Source: Diphasiastrum complanatum
Taxonomy: Eukaryota > Streptophyta > Lycopodiopsida > Lycopodiales > Lycopodiaceae
DNA length: 64,000 nucleotides
Assembly: GCA_029204225.1 (NCBI GenBank)
Contig: CM055105.1
Coordinates: forward strand, 13,907,721 to 13,971,720
Direction of reading: 5' to 3'
Shown here: positions 21,673 through 34,183 of the stretch, one piece after another
Numbering within the stretch: the first letter of the stretch is position 1
Layout of the letters: each line of letters opens with the position of its first letter
Notes under the pieces: model-generated
What the model saw: only the letters and a program-made list of their open reading frames with translations
The model's database searches: none
Told to the model about the DNA's origin: nothing
Program-made: the position numbers and the translations under genes

Positions 21673-21680
21673 CCCTCCTT
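21673..21680 (-). other. Polypurine tract of copia element
   Basis: AAGGAGGG on the - strand, directly before TGTTAG, lies between the end of the RNase H frame (21711) and the LTR. It primes plus-strand DNA synthesis in LTR retrotransposons. Confidence 0.7.
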
Positions 21681-22633
21681 AAATGAAAATGCAAAAAACT
21701 GAAATCTTTACTATGTAATAAAGCCACCACGTGGTATTAAATTTAAAGCTTTGCATAAAGCTTCAAATTTGACTCTAGACAACACCTTAGTGAAGAGGTC
21801 CGCAATATTATTCTCTATAGGACAATACTCAAGTAAAATGTCGCTATCATGAAGTCTCTCCCAAATAAAGTGATAATGGATCTCGATGTGTTTCGTCCTT
21901 GCATGAAAAATAGGATTCCGTGCAATGGCAATAGCTCTCTGACTATCACTCAAGATAAGAGTGGTTGAGGGCTCACCAAACTTCATGTCAACAAGTAGTC
22001 TTCTCAGCCATAAACACTCCGTTGTGGCTGAAATATCGCTTTATATTCTGCCTCACTAGAAGAAGTAGCAACAGTGGGCTGCTTTTTACTTGACCAAGAA
22101 ATTGCAAAATTTTCATGTCCACTTGTAGGCGTCTAGTGCCTTGATCTCCACCCCAATCCGAGTCACTAAAACCAACCAAACATGCATCATCACAAGCAAG
22201 AAAAAGTCTATGACTTCTTGTTCCTTGAAGATATCGAAAGATCCTCTTCAACGCTTTTCAATGTGATGTCATCGGGGCATGCATGAATTGACTCATGAGT
22301 GAGACACTATAAGAAATGTACGGTCTTGAATTACATAGGTAAATGAGACAGCCAACAGCTTTTGACAATATAAAGTAGTATCAAATGGTTCACCATCACC
22401 TTGACTACTTAATTTCAGCTCTATAGGTGTGGCTTGCAATCTTCCATCTTGAACCACTTCAAAATCTGCCCAATGTAGCGTTTTTGAGAGATGAAAATTC
22501 GAGCCCCTTCTTGTACAAATTCAAGACCAAGATAAAAGTGCAATAGGCCTAAATCTGAGGTTTCAAAACCATACCAAGATCAAGTATTACGGCATCAATC
22601 TGCTGCTCATTACTTCCTGTAATAATAATATCA

Positions 22634-23092
22634 TCAACATAAAGCAAAATAATGATGATATAATATGAAGTATGCTCGTTTGACATAAAGAGTAGATTCG
22701 CTAGGACTATTAGTAAACTCGCGATCACAAAAGTAGGCATGTATCTTTTGATACCACATCCTTGGGGCTTGCTTCAGTTCATAAAGTGCCTTCTTGAAAA
22801 GACAAACTTTATCTTCTTGGCCTTCAACCAAAAAACCAGCAGGTTGTTGAAGGTACACTTCCTCATTGAGATCACCATTGAGGAATGTTGTCTTTATGTC
22901 AAGTTGCCACAAACGCCAACCAAAATGGGTAGCCAAAGAGTTTACTACCCTCACTGTAGTCATCCGAGCAGTAGGAGAAGAAGTCTCCCCATAATCAATC
23001 CCCTTTTGCTGAGCATAGCCTTTGGCAACAAGCCTTGCCTTGTACCTTTCAATGGTACGATTTGCCTTACATACTTGATTTTGTATACCCAT
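22634..23092 (-). pseudogene. Copia reverse transcriptase fragment
   Basis: A 152-codon open stretch with the RT fingers and palm motifs KARLVAKGYAQQKGIDYGE, LDIKTTFLNGDLNEEVYLQQ and LYELKQAPRMWY. The YVDD box follows in another frame near 22.64 kb, so the polymerase is broken by a frameshift. Confidence 0.85.
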
Positions 23093-23959
23093 TTAGAACC
23101 AATTGCCTTCTTCCCATCAGGAAGATCAACAAGAACCCAAATCTGGTTCTTCATGAGTGAGTCATACTCATCTTGCATCACATCCTCCCAACATTTTACT
23201 CCCTTGGCCTGCTCATCAAAATCAGGTTCTTCCGAAACGTCTCCATGAGATGTAAGAGCAAAATCGGGAAAATCAGCATACTCCACTGATTTTGTAGAGG
23301 CACATGTCTTTCCATGATAAAATGAACTTACTTCGTTGTCCCGCAAAGTCAACAACAGCCACCGTGGGACTGTTTTGGGCTGTCCAACAGCCATGTCTCT
23401 TCTTGCAATTTGATGTCCAAGATCTTCCGACACTGCACTTGGTTGTCCAAGATCTTCCAAAACTGGTCCTTGCTGTTCAACAGTTCCTGCAGGTTGATTT
23501 TGAGTAACAATGGGTGGTTTTTGATGAACATTAGGCTCTAAACTTGATGAGGTGTTGGGCAGTTTAAAACTGGTTGATTGCTGTCCCTTATCTCCAGAAA
23601 TAGAAGATGGTACCAAATTTGAAAAAATTTCAACATTCACACTATGTGGGCTGTCTCCCTTCAAGATATGAGTTGGGGCCACATCTAATGAATTCTTTTC
23701 ATCAAAATGCACATCACGACTAACAACAATCTTGTTAGTGCTCAAATTGAACAGCCTATAGCCTTTGCTTTCACTACTATAGCCAACAAAAATGCATTTA
23801 ACTCTGTATAGGGAGTTGTCATTTGATGTAGAATTCTCTTCTCTCAAAGAAATGCACCAAATGTACTCTTGATGTATTCCCCTCCTCGATCGGTGCGTAG
23901 GGATAGATCCATGTAAAATGGAAAAAGTCGTCAATAAAAGCCACAAAATAAATGCACTT

Positions 23960-24702
23960 TTTAGTGGATTCGGTCCTCATTGGACCACAAACACATCACT
24001 ATTAGTAAGCTTATCCATTTGGGCTTGCTGAGTTCTTTGCCAGGTATCCATATGTTGTAACAATTCAGCAGAATTAGAACTAGAGGTGGGCTTAGGGTGT
24101 GAATCATTCTTAACAAGAGCTTTCCCCTTGCGATCACGATGGTCATATTCATCATTGGATTCTTCATCTTCCTCTCTAATGGCATCATCCATTACATCTT
24201 TCAGCTGGTCATAAGTGTCGGCTGGTTTAAGTTCTTGTTGGATAGATTTAGGTAAACCTACCAGGAAGAGTTTGATAGCCATTTTTTCTGTGATTTTATC
24301 ATCAATGCATTCAACTTTGAGGCGCTTAAAGCTCTCAATGTAGGTGCATACAGATTCGTCTCTTCTCATCTTGATGTGAGATAGTTGAATCAAAGGACTT
24401 TGGGTCAATTTGGAAGGCTTGAATCATTTGGTCAGGACGGTGGTAAGGATTTCCCAGGAAACTATATCAGATTCTTCGAGATTAAGATACCATTCCTTAG
24501 CGTCCCCGAGTAATATCATAGGAAAAAGACGTAATTTTTTATTTTCAGAAGTATCACCATAGAATTTACAAGCATTTTCGAAATCTTGGAGGAATTTGAT
24601 TGGGTCGGATCCCCCGTTATATTTCGGTGCATCGTTCCTAGGGATTCGTCATTCAATTTGTGGGGCAGGGGCACCTTCAGGTTCCTTACTCATGTCGCCC
24701 AT
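23960..24702 (-). mobile_element. Ty3/gypsy gag N-terminal part, - strand
   Basis: A start-like ATG at about 24702 is followed by a capsid-type gag: DAPKYNGGSDPIKFLQDFEN, then LRLFPMILLGDAKEWYLNL, then RRDESVCTYIESFKRL and VGLPKSIQQELKPA, then DDAIREEDEESND. The + strand gag at 27.37-28.33 kb carries the same blocks, so both belong to one family. An in-frame stop occurs soon after the start. The fragment ends where copia begins. Confidence 0.8.
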
Positions 24703-25069
24703 AATCAGTTGTCTCGCCAGGGTGATATGACTGTAAAATTACAATAGTAAAATAGGAATTCAGCGGTCGAGAGTGATGTTGCAATGAACGCACGTAGAAG
24801 GTGGTCAATCAACGTATAGATTTGAGGTTGCAGGATTGGGAATAAAATGTCGATTATTTGGGGAGGTTGCTTATGTCTGGGAAAGTAGCAAATGACGGAA
24901 TATTGGTTTCCTCTACATCTTGCAATAACTCATTTCATATGATGTCTATGTGCAATTATTGATCTGGTAAATGTCTTGGTGATGTAGAAGTTCTCAAGAA
25001 ACTTCTCGATTGAGCAGCAAGTTTATTTATTGGTTGTTGTGGTGCTCATGTGGTGTTGTCGTGAGGATC

Positions 25070-25255
25070 CTATCGTGAGTCATAATTGACGTATCGGACA
25101 GGTAGGATCTTACTTGGTTGTTTTGGGCAGTCTTTGAAACTGTGTTTTCTAACATAGTCGGGACACTCGGCATGGTACTTAGTCTTGGCTGGACAATCAA
25201 CCATGAAATGGCCGGTTTCACCACATATAAGACATCTGTTGATCATGGGCCCTTG
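25070..25255 (-). pseudogene. Gypsy gag zinc-knuckle fragment, - strand
   Basis: The - strand reads INRCLICGETGHFMVDCPAK, a CX2CX4HX4C zinc knuckle, followed by ECPDYVRKHSFKDCPKQP. The + strand element has the matching INRCHLCNSPDHETAFCN and ECPNKKKFVPF. The fragment lies upstream of the gag start at 24702 in reading direction, so it is the tail of a different gag copy, cut near 25425 by the LTR of the + strand element. Confidence 0.75.
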
Positions 25256-25424
25256 TATAACGGCATAACCATCTTGTATGGCTAGTGGTTCTGGACTTTC
25301 AGGTGGGTATTCATAATAAGTTAAGGAATGTCCAGATTGTGATGGTTGTTCTTCATATTGTTGGATTGTATGTGTTTGGATAGGCTAATATGAAGGACAA
25401 GCATCAGCATGATGCATAGCCCGG

Positions 25425-26143
25425 TGTTGGAGGGTTTGCAGACCCTAACCCTAGTTAATAAGTGAGAGGGATTTGGCACCCTACGTGTGTAAGTCCAACC
25501 CAATGATCACATAGAGATTTGATTAATTAGAAAGTTAATAAAAGGACTTTAGGCCTTTTTGTGAGACTTTTAATGTCGCAGGGGGGCCTAAATGTCAAGT
25601 TAGTGAATAAAGTTGGGTTTCCCTCCAGTTTAAATGGGTTTCCACTCTTTTTTAAATTTGAATAGTTAGGGAGGCATAAATGGACCAATAGGATTCAGAG
25701 GCCAGGGTCCTCCTCTCTACTATAAAAAAGGACCAACTCGAGTTTGCTACACATGTACATATCTTCATTTCAATAAAGCAGATTGGATCTAATGGATTTA
25801 TGAATGTCCTTGCTCGCTATCACTTTTCCTCCATCTCTCATGCTTTTATTGTGTTTTGCTAATTGTTGGATCTGATTGTTATTGGGATTGCATGTTTATA
25901 TACTTTTTATGGGAGAGAAAGGAAGAGAGAGAAAGAGTAAGCTATCTTCATTGTGGATCTAGTGTTAATGCTTAGGGTTATTGGATGGTAGAGTTAGATG
26001 TGAATCTTTCATTCATGCTGAAATCTGAATTATGCTATCGCTCTCATGGAAACGAATCTACATGTGACAACTAGTTTCATCTCCTCGATGCTAGATTGAT
26101 TAGATCTTGGGTTGAGGATAAGCAAGGAAAGAAACCCACTACA
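25425..26143 (+). repeat. Probable 5' LTR of the + strand gypsy element
   Basis: The block begins TGTTGGAGGG and ends ...CCACTACA, about 719 bp. It contains a TATA-type box (ACTATAAAAAAGG near 25720) and a polyadenylation signal (CAATAAAGC near 25775). Directly after it comes TTTTGGCATCGTTGTCGGGGA, close to the TTTGGCGCCGTTGCCGGGGA that follows the 5' LTR of plant Athila/Tat-type gypsy elements. The left boundary is chosen by the TG and by the change from gag debris. Confidence 0.6.
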
Positions 26144-27365
26144 ATTTTGGCATCGTTGTCGGGGAGCTACGCCAATTTTTCAGTTTGCAACATGTTTGTT
26201 GGATGGTTAGCTTGCATTAGGCATCTTGTCGTGGCATGAATAGTGTTAAATCTGCATTTAGGGTTAATTTGGGAGTGATTTTGCTTGATTTGAGTGGATT
26301 TGCTTGTTTGAAATCTAATCTACTTGTGGAGCAGGGAAAGCTACTCAGATCACCTATCTTAAGATCCATTTGGGTCTAAGATATCAAAAAAAACAACAAA
26401 AATTGGTCAAATCTACCAGATTTTGGTCAAAAGGAGGGAAAAATCGTCATCAGAGCTGATAACTTTTTGCCCTCTTTCAGGAAATGTTCGCTGAGTTGCA
26501 GGCACCTTCGTTTTGATCATAGAACCTTCAGTTTGAAGGGCGAACAATCCTTTCCAGCAGATTTCTAGAAACATCAGAAAAACCATCAAAAAACACCAAA
26601 AAATTACCAAAACCCTAAAAATACAAAAAGAACCTTCGTCCGATTCACTGTGCATAGGTGTGATTTAGATCTATCTACTACCAGGTCGGCGAAGAATTAT
26701 ATCATAAATAGAAGGTTTCTCATAGGATTAGTTGTCATATTGTCATATTTTTGCCAAAAAAAAGTCTCTTTTTTGTAAAAATACCAGTATTACTCTGGAT
26801 TCTTCGCCAAAACCTTCGCCAAGTTTCTAGATTATTCTATGTATAGTAATTTACTATTTTTAAGTTCGACGCACATTCATCCTATCCAGATCATAGAAAA
26901 TCTCTATTTTTACCCTTGTCAAACTATAGAAACTGTGTTTTTGTGTGCCAGAAACCTTTGCTAGTTCTACCCTAGCTTTATCTGTTAGATTCTGAGTCTG
27001 AGAGTTCGGCGAAGGTTGTTTCCATAAAGTTTGCCAGAAATGCCTGATTAGAGAGTTTTTTTCAAAAATAACACTACTGAACCTTCGTCGAGTGAATCTT
27101 CACCTAGGGAACTGTTGCCAGTTCTATTTTTAGATTTTGATTTTCCAGATCAAGTCTCTGTCAAATTTTAGGTCAAATCTGATACAGTCTAATTTTGATT
27201 CAGAGAATTTTTTCATTTTTGAGAAGTATCGATTGGTTCATTTTAGGAATCTTTTTCACGATATAGGAATCTGATTTGTGTCAAGTAGAAGAGATCTAGC
27301 TGATCTAATCTGAAATAGTTTTGATTGAAAATCTAGATCCAATCTCATTATTTTAATCTGTAAAG

Positions 27366-28325
27366 ATGGCTGCCCTTGGTAGTGCTCCTGGAGGTGCTCC
27401 TCAGGAAGTCAACCCAATCATTGTTAGAAAAGCACCCCGTTTGGATCTACCCAAATACAATGGATTAACAGATCCAGTTAGATTTCTTCAAATCTATTCT
27501 GAATCTTGTGAAGTCTATAGCAAAGTTTTTCCCCAGGATAAACTTAAGCTTTTTCCTATGGCCTTAACAAGCGCAGCACAAGATTGGTACTATAATCAAG
27601 ATGAAATTGAGCGTACGGATTGAGAAACTATTAAACGAGCCCTTATCACACGATTCAAACCTCGGAAGTTTATGGAAGACCCTTTCCTACTTTTAAGTAA
27701 AATAAAAATGGAAAAGCGGAAAATGGTTCGAGATTACATTGAACGGGTAAAACGCCTTTGATCTGAGTGCGAACCTGAGTTGATTAACAAAAATGTCATG
27801 ATTATGTGATTTTTGTCAGGTCTACCTAAAAGGATCAGACGTGAGCTGAAACGCCATAATGAGTACACACTTTTGCAAAATGCTATGCATGATGCAATTC
27901 GGGAGGAGGATGAAGATTCAGACGATGAGCCGAATATCAGTATGTTGCCTTATACTGCAGGGCAGACCACTACGACATCTAGTACTATTGCATCAACGAA
28001 TGTCAATGCTACTATAGAAATAATGCTCAATGAGTTCGAGAAACTCAGAAAGAACCAGCACAAACAGATGGAAAAGTTGTAGTCGCAATTTGATGAGAAG
28101 ATCAAAGCATTGGAAGATTTTCGTGGACAAGCGAACAAGGAAGCTGAGAAGTTTGCAAAGACTTTTCCTACTAGGGAAAATGTCTGGTGTTCTATTTGTA
28201 CAGGAAATCTCACAGTGAATGAGTGTCCTCAATTGAAAAAACGAATGGAAATCAATAGATGTCATTTGTGTAATTCGCCTGATCATGAGACTGCTTTTTG
28301 CAACTTCAATCCTCGGATAATTTAG
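27366..28325 (+). pseudogene. Gypsy gag with in-frame stops
   Basis: One frame runs from the ATG at 27366 to 28325, broken by internal stops (for example after IERTD at 27621, and near 27762, 27807 and 28080). Readable parts are LDLPKYNGLTDPVRFLQIY, LKLFPMALTSAAQDWYYNQ, VRDYIERVKRL, LPKRIRRELKRHNEY, AIREEDEDSDDEPN and the CX2CX4HX4C knuckle CHLCNSPDHETAFC near 28260. Stops without frameshifts suggest decay by point mutation. Confidence 0.85.
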
Positions 28326-29272
28326 CAACGGTATGCCCATATGGGATATCGAGAACCACATTATGGAGGAAATCCAGCAGCTAGACCTTGTCAATCTGCT
28401 CTTGGATACCCAGAACGATTAGCCTTACCTGCCCACCAAAGTACCCCGCTCCTCCTACCAATTTGATGGAACCAAAACCTTACAAAAGTGCCGAGCAATG
28501 GAACTATGGCAATGATCAAGAAGGTGGATCTTCAGAATAATATGTTATTTATGCTGCCGCGCAACAACAAGCATCTAGAAATTGGACCAAAGCACCACTT
28601 GGATGCTTTGCATACGAAAAAAATCACAGAGTTGCAGAATGTCCAAATAAAAAAAAATTTGTACCATTCTGTCGTGACTGTGGTTATGGGCATTGCTATA
28701 AGGAATGTCCAACAAGACCGAAGTCACCACCGACGACAACTTCTGTAAATTTGATAACAATCAAGCAAAGACCAGTAGCTCAGAATAAACCAAGTGTACT
28801 CTTGATGGTGGTCACCAGAGCACAGAAGCAGAAAGAACCGGTAGCAGATCCAGTACCTGCTGATTCTATACCATTAACTGATATACCAATAGCATCTGGA
28901 GTCTATCCAAATCTTCATGCAGAAAAAAGAAGATATCAGAATATGAGAGAGTGGATTAAACATCTGCAAGAAGAAGAGAAGCTTGGAGCTGTTAGAGCAA
29001 CAACCGAAGTTCGTTCTTCACCATTGTAGTCACCGAAAAATTCACATACAAATAAGATCAATATTTCGTTGGGAGGGTTTCTGAAGTTGGTGCCAAAAGC
29101 AAAAGAAGTATTAAAAGTTAACTCAAGCTGAACCAGAAGTCCATCAAGGGCCACTTTTTGTGCTGGATTTGAAGAATCTAATGAAGTACTCCATGTCGGA
29201 ACAGCTTGGGAAAGTGAACAAAAAAATATCACCCTGCCGATACAGCATAGACAATTTCTTAATAAAGCAGCT

Positions 29273-29785
29273 GTGATAGATGGCGGTTCGGGAGTTAACC
29301 TGATTTCTACAAAGCAATGTGCAAAATGGGTCCTTACAAAGATAAAACCTGCGACTTTTGCCATTAAGCTAGCTGATCGTCCGCGAGGAATGGCTAAAGA
29401 TATACCTGTCAGAATTGTCGGAGTACAGTTTGTCATTACTTTCGTAGTAATGGACTTATCAGAAGCCCCAAATGTCTACCGAGTCCTATTGGGATGCCCA
29501 TGGTTACGAGTTGCACAAGTAATTCATAACTGGGGTACCGAAAAAATCACTTTTGAAAATCGTGAACGTGTAATCAAGGTTGATCCTGCAACTTGGACTA
29601 TCAAGCCAGTAATCAAAAAGAGGATGGTGATTCATCAACAACAGATCATACTTGTGACCGACCAATATAAAATTTGGGAATTCATTACGATTCTCAAACC
29701 GATCCTATTAACTGGAATGAAGCTCTTGCAACGATTGACTGTACATCAGAATATATGTGTCAACAAGATAATCAGTCAGATTTGA
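29273..29785 (+). pseudogene. Gypsy aspartic protease region
   Basis: Starts with the active-site motif as DGGSGVNLIS, then FAIKLADRPRGMAKDIPVRI and a downstream VLLGCPWLR strand typical of retropepsins joined to the next region. The usual D-S/T-G is D-G-G here, a form I believe also occurs in other plant gypsy copies. It is cut off from gag and RT by stops. Confidence 0.8.
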
Positions 29786-30382
29786 ACGAGATTTCATTTG
29801 GATCGAACCTTGGATACACAGATCACTTTTCCATTGAATGCGCTGAATGTAGCTTGGATATCAACGGAGCCTATACCAGATCCGAATGAAGATGAACTCA
29901 TTCCTGTGAGTCATGTCTTGACTTATGATGACAATGCAAAACTTACTGATGAGCAGATTTTAAATCATATGGATCTGACCAAATTTGGAGTGCGTAATAT
30001 TCCTGATGAACCAACAATAAAACCGCCAAAAGCAATTATATTGAAGAAAGACATAATCACAGGGTCAATGACGAAGAAATAAGCCAAGCAACATTATAAT
30101 ACGGTCCTGAAATGGGAAAATCCTCCTCAAAAGATTGATTCAAAGAATGTGCCACCCTTACTGGATAAAGGCAAATGAAAAGTCAAGGATGACTCTACAA
30201 ATCAGAGTTCTAGCAAAACATCATCGTCTAGGAAGTCTTCACCTTTGAAGAAGAGTTTATCTTCAGAAGTCATCACCTCCACAATCAATTCCTGCTAAGA
30301 AGGCTAAGCGAAGATCCAAGACAAGTCCTTTTGACAAAGAACAAGCAGATGTAGTCTAGCATGATATGCCCGAACATTTTAA

Positions 30383-31155
30383 ATGCTATACATTATCATG
30401 TTACCCAAAGCACATCGTGAACCCGAAGAACAGGTGCCAGAATCGAAAGATGTTTACGATAGCCCAGCTAGGACACAGCCTATGAATCTTGCTGAACCAA
30501 GAGAACCAGAAAAGATTGTACAAGTTGGATCACAACTTAATCCTGAACGGTTTCAAGCGCTCCGAACATTACTTATTAAGTATCAAGATTGCTTTGCATG
30601 GACTTATCAAGATCTCAAGGGTATTCCGACGTCAGTTATTGAACACACCATACCTTTAATACCTGATGTAGTTCCAAATGTTACAAAGTTCTATCGCTGT
30701 AATCCTAATGTTGCGGATCTAATAAAAAAAGAGCTTCAGAGACTTCTTGACGCCGATTTCATTTATGAGATCGAGCATACAGAATGAGTTTCACCGATTG
30801 TCATTGTTCCTAGGAAGAATGAGAAATTGAGAATTTGTGTGAATCTCAAGGCCTTGAACAAAGTGACGTGGAAGGATCACTTTCCATTACCTTATACTGA
30901 AAGCATTTTAAACCGCCTTGCTGGAGCGGAAGCTTATGGTTTTCTGGACGGATTTAGTGATTACAACCAGGTCAAGATTGCACCTACAAATCATCACAAA
31001 ACAGCTTTTGCAACAGAATGGGGCACCTATGCTTACAAAGTAATATCATTTGGACTCTGTAATGCACCAAGTTCGTTCCAAAAAGTAATGCAATTTTCTT
31101 TTCAAGATTATTTACAGAAATTCCTTGAAATTTTACTTGGATGACCTTGGAGTCC
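30383..31155 (+). pseudogene. Gypsy reverse transcriptase N-terminal half
   Basis: The frame 30383-30787 gives DCFAWTYQDLKGIPTSVIEH and KELQRLLDADFIYEIEHTE, stops once, then continues in the same frame at 30827 with RICVNLKALNKVTWKDHFPL, FSDYNQVKIAP and YAYKVISFGLCNAPSSFQK. A +1 frame change just before 31134 places the catalytic FYLDDLG box out of frame. Sequence after 31155 is unrelated. Confidence 0.85.
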
Positions 31156-31399
31156 ATAGCACAGATATAAATGGTATTGTAACCAAAATACCACATCATT
31201 GGTTATTGTGAATGAGGGCAAGCTGAAAATTTGTCTTTGCAAGGATGAGCCTATTAGTAATTACTTTGACAAGGCTTTCATCACATTGGTAAGTAAATCT
31301 CTCATGTATTATTTTTATAAAAAAAATTATTTCTCCATGACAAACATATATTTTTAAGTACCATTACATTAGGATTAATAGGATAATGAATCTAAAACC

Positions 31400-31735
31400 T
31401 CCTTGAGGAAAAGCAAGGGCTTCTGCAAACTCAGAATTATGGCTTTTGGCTCAACTAATGCACCTACCTTCCAACTCCCAAACAATCATAATCTACAACC
31501 TTCTCTATCGAAGATGCTTGTGTTTTTTTTTTATGGCATCTTTATTTATGGCAAAAAAAATTATAGCATTTTAGATATGTGCTAGAAGCACTTTGATTGC
31601 ATAGACTCTATGCACTATTTTCAATATGTACAAGTTTTTTCCAAAAACAAATAAATATTTTAGTCACATTATCAATGTTGGTGGTATTAATTTGGATCCA
31701 TATAAAGGTGGTGATGAATTTGAAATAAGAGGCAC
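31400..31735 (+). mobile_element. Second gypsy RT scrap
   Basis: Reads KLRIMAFGSTNAPTFQ, then SLSKMLVFFFYGIFIYGKK, the counterpart of the MPFGLTNAPATFQ ... VFFDDILIYSK part of gypsy RT. The DD pair is changed to YG. It belongs to a different gypsy lineage from the element just upstream. Confidence 0.65.
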
Positions 31736-32950
31736 TCTATGCAACTAATGATAACCTCCCAAAATAAAAATCTTTAAACATTATTTACAGCAGGCTTCAC
31801 CCTTGGTTTATGATTTGAAAAAAATAAAATCAAATGTGGAAAGAGAGTAAAAAGTGCAATCAAAAACCAAAAACATCTACTAATCTTAGCTAAAGAGATA
31901 GCTAAAGTTTAAACAAGATCTTGGAATTAAGGCATGAGAAAGCCAGAAGCTCAACAACAAGAACTTGATTTTTGTTACCCATCAAAAAGAGATGATATCA
32001 ATAACCTATGCAATCAAAGAATGATGCCACCATCTTTGCAACAATCAATTCAAAGTCGAGATGGATAATAGAATCTTAAGATGGAACAAACCAGTACCAA
32101 GATATTTTGATGGATTTGAAGAGACTGCTCAATAACATTACTGGACAAGTGTCCCTTACTCTAATGGAAGGGCCTGCTTGATCAAGATTCCACTTAGCAA
32201 GCAACATCCATCATCAAAGATAACACCTACTCAATTGTGCATAGGCAATAGGTAGCAGAAATTGTAAAATCTTGTATAAACATTTTGAGGGCAAAATTTT
32301 GATTAGTATGGAGAATTATGATACAAGATCTTCTCCTTCACAACTAAGCAAAATTAGTCAATCCAAACATAGCTTAAATTACACTTGTAGAAATCAACCA
32401 TAAAAGCCAAAGGCTGAAACATCATGGTATCTGTTACCTATATCTTTTACTGATCATCCCTAAAAGTGTATTCTTTTTATGACCATCTTCTTGGAGCAAG
32501 GACTCTCCTATGGGGATTGTCTTCTTACTTCCAACAGTTGTTCTCTTAAACATGTCAGTGTTGGTGAGGAGTCATGTCGCATCTGAACACAACACCACAT
32601 AATATATAATGAACAAAAATCAGTTTGAGAGTAGAAGGCAATAAAAAGATAAGAAAGCTTTTTCAACCAAAAAATGTTACGCATTATAATGTACGTGATA
32701 AAATATAACAACTACAGCATTACTATAGGTCGACTCAGCTCGACAGACTTGGTGGTTAATGTAGCAGTTTGACATGGATAGATACCTGTTGAGCTTTGAG
32801 AATGCGTACGGAACTCGCGTTCCGCACACGTTCCGAAACAGAACAAGGCTACAAAAAACACAAGTTGGAACATGGTTGTATACTCTCGTCTTTTTTTTGC
32901 AAATATTTTTATAAATAGGGTAAAGTGTTGGGGCTCATTACAAATCCAAA
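31736..32950. other. AT-rich DNA, no gene supported
   Basis: Only short frames are present. The stretch lies between two gypsy scraps and downstream of the CobW gene. I see no motif. Confidence 0.3.
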
Positions 32951-32959
32951 TTACCCATA

Positions 32960-33225
32960 ATAAATTGCAATTACATGAAGTAGATGGAAGATTCAGTGTA
33001 AATCTGATCTCCATGACCTTGTATCAAAAATGGGATCTACAAGGGCTAAAATCGGCGAAGTTTGCTATCAAACTAGTTGATCAATCATATGTGCAACCTA
33101 AAGGTGTAGTTGAGAATATACTAGTAAACATAGTGCGAGTGCACTTTGTGATCACTTTTGTGGGCATGGAAATTTCAGAGTGTCAATCCTTCAATTTACT
33201 TAATAATGCTCAAGTTGAACTTTGA
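32960..33225 (+). mobile_element. Gypsy protease scrap
   Basis: Reads VDGRFSVNLISMTLYQKWDL, then AKFAIKLVDQSYVQPKGVVE and VHFVITFVGMEI. It lines up with the protease at 29273-29480 (DGGSGVNLIS, FAIKLADRP, VQFVITFVVMDL), so it is a separate fragment of a related element. Confidence 0.7.
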
Positions 33226-34183
33226 AGCTAGCATACACATTTTTACAGGGACATCATGCGTTCCGAACATACAGAACAGCATGTTCCAAACCAGAAAGTT
33301 CAGAACGCATATCTATCATTACATCTATATCACAATTCCACTAACGGTTAAAAGAGTGATTTTCCTCGGAGCAAGCTCTCTCATAGGTACACATATTGCA
33401 GCCTTTTATAATCTTACAAATTGCTGAAATTGTTTCTAATCTGGAATTCTGCATTTCCTGAACTGTAGAGGTCACTCAGTGTTATGAATTGCAGGTCATC
33501 ACATGGCATTTGACAGAGAACATACATGGCTCTAGATATAGGGCAATTTTTGAGGATAAGAAATTTTGAGTTGTTATTCCTAAGTGAATAGGATGTGACA
33601 GACAAGACACACCAATAATTACATAAGTCTTCTGAAGCATTTCAAATGATAGTAAGTCTAACAGAAAGGCTCTGTATTATACAGTAAAGAATTTGTGGGC
33701 CTTTTACTGTTCAATCTCGAGGTGCACAAATCATATAAAGATTTATATTCCTAGAAAATTTGTCAGTAGAACGTAGCAACTTCCCTGTTCAACACATGAT
33801 CTCTTCTTTTTTTATGTTCATAAAACTGTTGAAAATTTTAAGGGCAGTTATGAGTGAAGAAAGTGATGATCTGTCATAAAGAGATTCAGGAAGCAAAGAA
33901 CATCCATAAAAAGAATTTTGAGGCATGTTACAACAAATCAAAAGTGGGACAGCTGTGCCATCCTTTAGGCTTGAGAAACAATTTTCTACCATCTGGTTCA
34001 GAGGCCATTCAATTATGGCTCAGGCTAACGACCTTGCCATTATTTCATAACCATTTTACCTGATGTAAAGGTACTAGAAAATTCATTGACCAATATAAAA
34101 AAGTATCACAGAGATAAAGACAAAGCAGACACAGAGATAAAGACAATCTCATAGCAAATTTGACTGGCCAAAATAAGCCATAC
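33226..34183 (-). other. Region that should hold the last exon and 3' end of the CobW gene
   Basis: The last exon found in the CobW gene ends at a good donor (34184/34183), so at least one more exon is expected at lower coordinates. Candidate - strand frames here (33789-33992 and 33414-33605) carry nothing recognisable. I could not pick the terminal exon. Confidence 0.3.

Larger units (their letters stand above)
21673..23955 (-). mobile_element. Ty1/copia remnant: integrase end, RT, RNase H
   Basis: From right to left: integrase C-terminal region (CIFVGYSSESKGYRLF) near 23.78 kb, a linker with DLGQ/DLGH repeats, RT from about 23.2 kb (WVYKIKY, YKARLVAKGYAQQKGIDYGE, LDIKTTFLNGDL), the catalytic box LYVDDIIITG near 22.64 kb, an RNase H linker (IFRYLQGT) near 22.24 kb, RNase H ending in TKHIEIHYHFIWE and DLFTK near 21.8 kb, then polypurine tract and LTR. 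Frameshifts break it at about 22.63, 22.96 and 22.1 kb. The element starts abruptly next to gypsy gag at about 23.96 kb, so gag, protease and integrase core are missing. Confidence 0.9.
25425..31155 (+). mobile_element. Ty3/gypsy element (Athila/Tat-like): 5' LTR, gag, protease, partial RT
   Basis: The order is LTR (25425-26143), a leader of about 1.2 kb, gag from ATG 27366, zinc knuckle near 28.26 kb, protease near 29.27 kb (DGGSGVNLIS), a linker with LNVAWISTEPIPDP near 29.85 kb, then RT from about 30.5 kb to the YLDD box at 31134-31145. RNase H and integrase are absent after 31155, so the 3' half is lost. In-frame stops and frameshifts occur throughout. The family matches the - strand remnants at 4.27-6.9 kb and 23.96-25.25 kb. 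Confidence 0.85.
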
